Source of the DNA: DAOUKH01 sp034421515
GTDB taxonomy: Bacteria > Chloroflexota > Dehalococcoidia > SHYB01
Reading direction: 5' to 3'
Length of the DNA: 27,564 nt
Assembly (NCBI GenBank): GCA_034421515.1
Contig: DAOUKH010000020.1
Coordinates: 1 to 27,564, forward strand
The translations under genes and the position numbers were made by a program. Of this stretch, positions 23,623 to 27,564 are shown piece by piece (position 1 is the first letter of the stretch; each line of letters opens with the position of its first letter). The notes below the pieces were generated by a model. It worked only from the letters and a program-made list of their open reading frames with translations. It was not told the DNA's origin and ran no database searches.

Positions 23623-23986
23623 ACGTGTGGGTGATGACCTCCCACACGTGACCGTTCTCGCATTCGAAGTAGAAGCCTCGCCCCTGGTGCCGGTGGTTGA
23701 TCTTGCCATCCGTCCGCGAGCCAGGCCCGCTCCCGAAGGCGACCCCCTCGTCCTTGACCCGCTGGAGCACCGCGTCGAACTCCTCGTCCGAGGCCAGGAA
23801 GGCGTAGTGGTTTGCCCGCGGGTCGTCCGAGTCGTCGAAGTCGAGCGTCAACGTGTCGTTGACCTTCACCGGCGCGAAATGCCCCCACGTTCCTTCGTAC
23901 GTTAGCCCGAAGAGGCGCGCGATGAACTCCGCCGACTTCACCTTGTCGTAGGCCGGCACGATCGTGTGGTCGAGCTGCAACGCCAT
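23609..23986 (-). CDS. VOC (glyoxalase/bleomycin-resistance) superfamily protein
   Basis: A 125-residue vicinal-oxygen-chelate protein. Two beta-alpha-beta-beta-beta units are visible: LQLDHTIVPAYDKVKSAEFIARLFGL at the start and EFDAVLQRVKDEGVAFGSGP at 69-88, ending in GRGFYFECENGHVWEVIT. Likely metal ligands are H7, H60 and E116. Members include glyoxalases, dioxygenases and antibiotic-binding proteins; the role here is unknown. GGGAGG lies seven bases before the ATG at 23986, and a TATATG box lies just upstream. Convergent with pheT and divergent from the amidohydrolase. Confidence 0.85.
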   Translation of the reverse strand: MALQLDHTIVPAYDKVKSAEFIARLFGLTYEGTWGHFAPVKVNDTLTLDFDDSDDPRANHYAFLASDEEFDAVLQRVKDEGVAFGSGPGSRTDGKINHRHQGRGFYFECENGHVWEVITHTYVTD

Positions 23987-24006
23987 GGCGGTCCTCCCTA
24001 GGCAAC

Positions 24007-24012
24007 CATATA
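24007..24012 (-). promoter_or_regulatory. Candidate -10 box of the VOC gene
   Basis: TATATG on the minus strand ends 20 bases before the ATG at 23986, leaving a short leader that holds GGGAGG. No -35 match was found. Confidence 0.35.
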
Positions 24013-24066
24013 CCCACCGCCCACGGTCGCGAAAGCGGGCGGGGCCTTACCTTGACCCTGCCCGTA

Positions 24067-24090
24067 GGGGGAGCACCGCAAGCCTCCCCC
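24067..24090. repeat. Inverted repeat in the VOC/amidohydrolase spacer
   Basis: GGGGGAG (24067-24073) and CTCCCCC (24084-24090) are perfect complements with a 10-base loop. The same arms, in the other order, form the hairpin at 1740-1758. The rest of the divergent spacer (23987-24223) holds no gene that I can support. Confidence 0.35.
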
Positions 24091-24223
24091 GCAGTAGGTC
24101 ATTGAACGCACTGCCGCGATATCGTCCTGGAGAGCGCTGAAGTCCACGCCAGTATGCCAAGGGAGGATTGCCTTTCTTGTCACCCGCTTCACCTGAAGGG
24201 GAGAAACGTGGCAACATGTCGCC

Positions 24224-25492
24224 ATGCAGTCTCGACCTTCCTCCGCCCTCACGATCACAGCCGGTTGGCTACTCGATGGGTCGGGCTCCGCTGCGTCCGA
24301 AGCCATGGCCGTGCGGATTGAGGGGACAAAAATCACCGCCGTGGGTCCGGCCGCCGAGCTCGGACCAACCGGGGGGTCCACCGGCGAGCAGCTCGACTTC
24401 CCCATGGGGACGCTGCTGCCTGGCCTCATCGATTGCCACACGCACACGAACATGCCAGGGGACGGACGACGCGGCGAGGACGTCCACAGGGACGACGACG
24501 ATTACCTCCGCCTGCTGCGCTCCGCGCACAACGTCGAGCGTGCGCTCGAAACGGGAGTAACCACTCTTTGTGACTGTGGCGGCTGGCACGAAACGACCTT
24601 CCGCCTCAAAGAGGGCATTCGCCAGGGGGTCGTGCGCGGTCCTCGCGTGCTCGCCGCCGGCCGGCCGATTACCACCACCGGTGGGCACTGCTGGTTCATG
24701 GGCTCTGAGGCGGAAGGCCTGGAAGGCGTGCAAAAGGCGGCACGCCAGCTCATCAAGGAGGGCGCGGACTTCCTCAAGGTGATGGCGACAGGCGGAAGCA
24801 CGGTTGGGACGGACCCCTTTCGCCCGGCCTTTTCCAGCGAAGAGCTAGAGACTATCGCGGAGGAGGGACACCGACGGGGGCTGTTCGTCGCGGCGCACTG
24901 CCGGTCGAACGAGGCCATGCGAATGGTCATCGACGCCCGGTTCGACGTCATCATGCATGGCTGGTTCGCAGACCAATCGGGCAATCGGGAATTCGATGAC
25001 CGCCTAGCTGATCTCCTGGCGGAGCGGGAGGTGCGGGTAAACCCAACCCTGCACATCACTCGGGGTCGGCTGCCACTTCTCCAAGAGCGCGTCGAGCAGG
25101 GCATCGCGACAGACGAAGAGACGGCGCTCATGAAGCGTATGCAGCGTGGCCATGCCGTGACCATGCAGCACACACGTTGGCTGATAGAACGCGGCGTTCA
25201 GCTAATGGCTGGGTCGGACTGCGGCTGGGGGACGTACCCGTTCGGCCGGTTCGATCTTGAGTTGGCAGCGATGGTCGAGGCCGGGCTCTCTCCTCTCGCG
25301 GCGATTCAAGCCGCCACGGACGGCAACGCGAAGGCTCTGCACATCGACGATGTGGTCGGCACGGTGGCTCCAGGGAAAGAAGCGGACCTGCTGGTCGCTA
25401 ACGGCCGGCCTGATCAGGACATCACGGATGTCGGCAGAGTGCTCGCGGTGATCAAGGGTGGTCACGTAGTCGTGAACAACATCGCTCCCTAG
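24224..25492 (+). CDS. Amidohydrolase-family metal hydrolase
   Basis: A 422-residue amidohydrolase of the imidazolonepropionase/prolidase-like branch. The metal centre is complete: H72 and H74 in DCHTHTN, carboxylatable K185 in FLKVMATGG, H225 in AAHCRS, H245 in IMHGWFAD and D332 in AGSDCG. N-terminal and C-terminal beta-sandwich strands are present (LLDGSGSAASEAMAVRIEG; GTVAPGKEADLLVANG). Such enzymes hydrolyse cyclic amides, dipeptides or organic amides; the substrate is unknown and no signal peptide is seen. AAGGGGAG lies 19 bases before the ATG, farther than usual, so the start is less certain. Codon use and GC are less extreme than in neighbours, which hints at later acquisition. Confidence 0.88.
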   Translation: MQSRPSSALTITAGWLLDGSGSAASEAMAVRIEGTKITAVGPAAELGPTGGSTGEQLDFPMGTLLPGLIDCHTHTNMPGDGRRGEDVHRDDDDYLRLLRSAHNVERALETGVTTLCDCGGWHETTFRLKEGIRQGVVRGPRVLAAGRPITTTGGHCWFMGSEAEGLEGVQKAARQLIKEGADFLKVMATGGSTVGTDPFRPAFSSEELETIAEEGHRRGLFVAAHCRSNEAMRMVIDARFDVIMHGWFADQSGNREFDDRLADLLAEREVRVNPTLHITRGRLPLLQERVEQGIATDEETALMKRMQRGHAVTMQHTRWLIERGVQLMAGSDCGWGTYPFGRFDLELAAMVEAGLSPLAAIQAATDGNAKALHIDDVVGTVAPGKEADLLVANGRPDQDITDVGRVLAVIKGGHVVVNNIAP

Positions 25493-25710
25493 CAGCCTCA
25501 GAACGCCTTGACACCTCCGGCGTAGTCGCGGGCATACGAATAAGGCGTCTGACTAGGTATAGGTCTGAACCCGCCCTCTCCGGGATTGTCAGTTGACTCT
25601 AGGCCTGCGACCCATGAGTACCGCAGCTCCGTTGCGATTGCCTGGCAACCACGGAGGGACTGAGGAAGGGCATCCGCTGCCCCCGGCAACGCCGCCGACG
25701 CCCTCGGCCC
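25493..25710. other. Lower-GC intergenic stretch after the acyl-CoA dehydrogenase gene
   Basis: About 218 bp between convergent genes with visibly lower GC than the rest. On the minus strand the dehydrogenase frame stays open for about 70 codons beyond its TAG. The translation has no recognisable domain, and no ribosome binding site or promoter points to a separate gene. It could be the remains of a gene or plain spacer; no RNA gene or repeat is evident. Confidence 0.3.
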
Positions 25711-26877
25711 CTAGCGCGGCAGGCCGAGGCCCCGGGTGGCGATGATGTTTCGCTGGACTTCCGACGTACCCGCGGCGATGGTGTGCGACACCGCCGAGCG
25801 ATATGTGCGCTCGATCCTGCCCCCGAAGGCGGCCCACTTCGATCCCGGCCCGGCTTGGCCGGAGAGGCCGAGGGAGTCGATGGCGAAGGCCGCCACGCGT
25901 TGGCCGAGCTCGGAGCCGTACAGCTTGGAGAGTGACGCCTCTTGGTTAGGCTGCCCGCCCTTGCTCTGGAGCCAGGAGACGCGATAGGCCAGCGACCGCG
26001 CGATTGAGGTCTCGATCTGCGCCTCGGCGAACCGGTTGCGCAGCGCCGCGCTGAGCGTGCCCGGACGTTCGGCGTAGAACTCGGCGAGCTTGTCCAAGAT
26101 GCGCTGCGCGTTCGCCGACGCGTGCACGCCCGACCGTTCGAAGTCGAGGGCCGTGGCCAGGATGTACCAACCCTGGTCCTGCTCCCCCACGAGGTCGCGC
26201 TTGGGTATGCGCACGTTATCGAAGAAGACCTCGTTGAAGTGGTGCGCCTCCGCCATGTTGATGATCGGGCGGACGGTCACCCCCGGCGCCTTCATGTCCA
26301 GCAGGAACATGCTCACGCCCTTGTGCTTGGGCGCCGCCGGGTCGGTGCGCGCCGCCAGCCAGCCCCAGTCGGCGATGTGCCCGCCGCTCGTCCAGATCTT
26401 CGAGCCGTTGATCACGTAGTCGTCGCCGTCGCGCTCCGCGCGCGTCTGCAGTGAGGCGAGGTCGGAGCCGCTCCCCGGCTCGCTGTATAGGGTGCACCAG
26501 TACTCGTCGCCCGACGCGATCGAGCGCAGGTGGCGCTTCTGCTCGTCGGTCCCGTGCGACATCAACATCGGCCCCACCCAGCTCACACCGCCCACGCCCA
26601 TGTCGGCGCCGGGCACCTGGAAATAGGCCATCTCTTCCTTGAAGAGCATCTGCTCCATGATGGAGCGCGCCTGGCCGCCGTGCTCCTTGGGCCAGGCCAG
26701 CGTCAGCCAGCCCCGCTCGGCGAGCCGCTTCGACATCCGCCGCGTGATGCCGAGGCCCTGGCCCTGGAACGCGCCGTCCTCGTCGAGGCCGTCCCAGTCG
26801 GGGGGCAGCTCGTCCTTCAGGAAGACGCGCACCTCGGCGCGGAAGGCCTCTTCCTCTGCCGAGAAGGTGAAGTCCAT
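25711..26877 (-). CDS. Acyl-CoA dehydrogenase
   Basis: A 388-residue FAD-dependent acyl-CoA dehydrogenase that introduces a double bond between C2 and C3 of an acyl-CoA. Seen: N-terminal MDFTFSAEEEAFRAEVRVFL, the FAD/substrate loop YSEPGSGSDLASLQTRA (about 131-147), KIWTSGGHIADW (about 160), and the C-terminal AAGTSEVQRNIIATRGLGLPR. The usual Glu of the EGTSEIQ motif is Ala here; in several relatives the base lies on another helix, so this does not mean inactivity. Substrate cannot be given; actinobacterial FadE-type steroid or branched-chain enzymes look similar. The ATG at 26877 has GGGGAG seven to eight bases upstream; a longer in-frame start at 26934 adds a poor sequence. It lies 19 bp after the monooxygenase gene, as one operon. 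Confidence 0.92.
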   Translation of the reverse strand: MDFTFSAEEEAFRAEVRVFLKDELPPDWDGLDEDGAFQGQGLGITRRMSKRLAERGWLTLAWPKEHGGQARSIMEQMLFKEEMAYFQVPGADMGVGGVSWVGPMLMSHGTDEQKRHLRSIASGDEYWCTLYSEPGSGSDLASLQTRAERDGDDYVINGSKIWTSGGHIADWGWLAARTDPAAPKHKGVSMFLLDMKAPGVTVRPIINMAEAHHFNEVFFDNVRIPKRDLVGEQDQGWYILATALDFERSGVHASANAQRILDKLAEFYAERPGTLSAALRNRFAEAQIETSIARSLAYRVSWLQSKGGQPNQEASLSKLYGSELGQRVAAFAIDSLGLSGQAGPGSKWAAFGGRIERTYRSAVSHTIAAGTSEVQRNIIATRGLGLPR

Positions 26878-26896
26878 CCTGGCGCTCCCCTGCCGG

Positions 26897-27564
26897 CTAG
26901 TCCTTGGGTACCAGCGGCCCGCCCGCCGCCTCACGGTAGCGGGTGGTGCTGTGCTTGGGGTCCTTGTCGAAGTGCGGGATCACGTGCTTGCCGAAGGTCT
27001 CGATGGACTCGAGGGCCTCGTCGATCGGCATGTCGGCGGGGTAGCCGAAGACGAGCTGGTCGGAGCCCACCTTGGAATAGTTCTCGACCTGCTTGATGAC
27101 CTCGTCGGGGGAGCCGCACAGGCCGAAGCCGTCCTTGATCCGCTGATCCACGTCCTCGATTGTCGGCTCGGGGATCCGGTCGGGCCAGTAGGGCAACCCC
27201 TCGGGCCGGGGGAAACTATCGTGGTAGCGGAAGACCAGCGACGTGAGATAGGAGCGCCCCGACCGGGTGTAGCTCTCGCGGGCCTTCTTGCCATCCTCGA
27301 AGCAGACCATCGTGACGGTGGTCATGATGTTGTCGTTGACGTAGTCGCCGACGGGCTCCGCGTTGCCGATGTGCTCCTTGTAGGTGGCGAAGAGTGGCTC
27401 CATATTCCACACCGACCCCACGTTGAAGCCAAGCAGCCCCAGCCCCATCTTCGCTGACGTCTCATACGTGCCGGGGTTGCCCGCCGCGACCCACAGCGCG
27501 GGATGGGTATGGGCGTAGGGTTTGGGCAGGACGTTGAACGCCCCCTCGCGGCCGGGCATCATCT
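26897..27564 (-). CDS. Luciferase-like (LLM) flavin-dependent monooxygenase, C-terminal part
   Basis: The last 221 or so residues of an LLM-class oxidoreductase; its N-terminus lies beyond the window end. The visible part has PKPYAHTHPALWVAAGNPGTYETSAKMGLGLLGF, a typical central segment of the flavin-binding TIM barrel, and a C-terminal stretch LCGSPDEVIKQVENY followed by DQLVFGY, which closes the barrel. Known relatives oxidise organic substrates using reduced FMN or F420; substrate and cofactor here are open. It is upstream of, and 19 bp from, the acyl-CoA dehydrogenase gene, so both probably belong to one degradative operon. LLM genes are reported as expanded in some SAR202 genomes, in keeping with the likely origin of the window. 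Confidence 0.88.
   Translation of the reverse strand, partial: MMPGREGAFNVLPKPYAHTHPALWVAAGNPGTYETSAKMGLGLLGFNVGSVWNMEPLFATYKEHIGNAEPVGDYVNDNIMTTVTMVCFEDGKKARESYTRSGRSYLTSLVFRYHDSFPRPEGLPYWPDRIPEPTIEDVDQRIKDGFGLCGSPDEVIKQVENYSKVGSDQLVFGYPADMPIDEALESIETFGKHVIPHFDKDPKHSTTRYREAAGGPLVPKD

Noticed and set aside
25498..25713. Possible UAG recoding, since frames stay open after TAG in both the acyl-CoA dehydrogenase and degV genes
   Set aside because: TAG ends at least ten other genes here at exactly the family length, so it is an ordinary stop. The two cases have simpler explanations (a recG N-terminus; chance or a gene remnant).
25711..25770. Inactive acyl-CoA dehydrogenase because the Glu of EGTSE is Ala
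   Set aside because: Several families in this superfamily carry the catalytic Glu on another helix and have a GTSEVQ segment without the preceding Glu; loss of activity cannot be claimed.

Overview
The window is a gene-dense, high-GC stretch (about two thirds G+C by eye, with strong G/C preference at third codon positions) from a bacterial chromosome. No rRNA, tRNA, CRISPR array, transposase or phage gene is visible. The gene content fits a member of the Chloroflexota, possibly a SAR202/Dehalococcoidia-like lineage: a single-chain (alpha2) glycyl-tRNA synthetase, the order rpe / rpmB (reversed) / fatty-acid-kinase gene / DegV gene / recG shared with Bacillus, and CaiB/BaiF CoA-transferases, an acyl-CoA dehydrogenase and a luciferase-like flavin monooxygenase beside housekeeping genes. 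The taxonomic assignment is inference; no marker was searched.

Layout. 1-1573 (minus): a small-molecule NTF2-like protein, a PAP2-type membrane phosphatase and the start of an SbcD-like metallophosphoesterase, probably one transcript. 1574-1829: spacer with two perfect hairpins and a 14-bp direct repeat. 1830-3170 (minus): glyS, divergent from a thiolase (3313-4491). 4512-9228 (plus): an arginine block argD-argG-maoC-argH with a MaoC hot-dog dehydratase between argG and argH, followed by rpe overlapping the argH stop. 9925-10125 (minus): rpmB, sharing a divergent promoter region with fakA (10254-11894), which leads fakA-degV-recG. 15406-17094: argS. 17115-20084 (minus): two CaiB/BaiF CoA-transferases and a zinc-ribbon RDD membrane protein, apparently an operon. 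20171-23591: pheS-pheT. 23609-23986 (minus): a VOC protein. 24224-25492: an amidohydrolase in a stretch of lower GC. 25711-27564 (minus): a luciferase-like monooxygenase (cut by the window end) and an acyl-CoA dehydrogenase.

How the genes work together. ArgD, ArgG and ArgH supply three steps of arginine synthesis, and ArgS uses the product; GlyS, ArgS, PheS and PheT put three tRNA synthetases in one window. FakA and the DegV protein form a plausible fatty-acid kinase pair. The thiolase, MaoC protein, CoA-transferases, acyl-CoA dehydrogenase and flavin monooxygenase point to heterotrophic breakdown of acyl-CoA or other organic acids.

Most notable points: (i) recG has about 220 bp of coding-like sequence ahead of its first standard start codon, with a Shine-Dalgarno sequence placed before an ACG; (ii) one of the two tandem CoA-transferases appears to lack the catalytic aspartate; (iii) ArgH carries a roughly 70-residue acidic-then-basic N-terminal extension and lacks the usual WGG part of its N-terminal motif; (iv) argS, pheS and a caiB-type gene have -10 boxes 6-9 nt before the start codon and no Shine-Dalgarno, so their mRNAs look leaderless. 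I see no complete undescribed defence or mobile system here.
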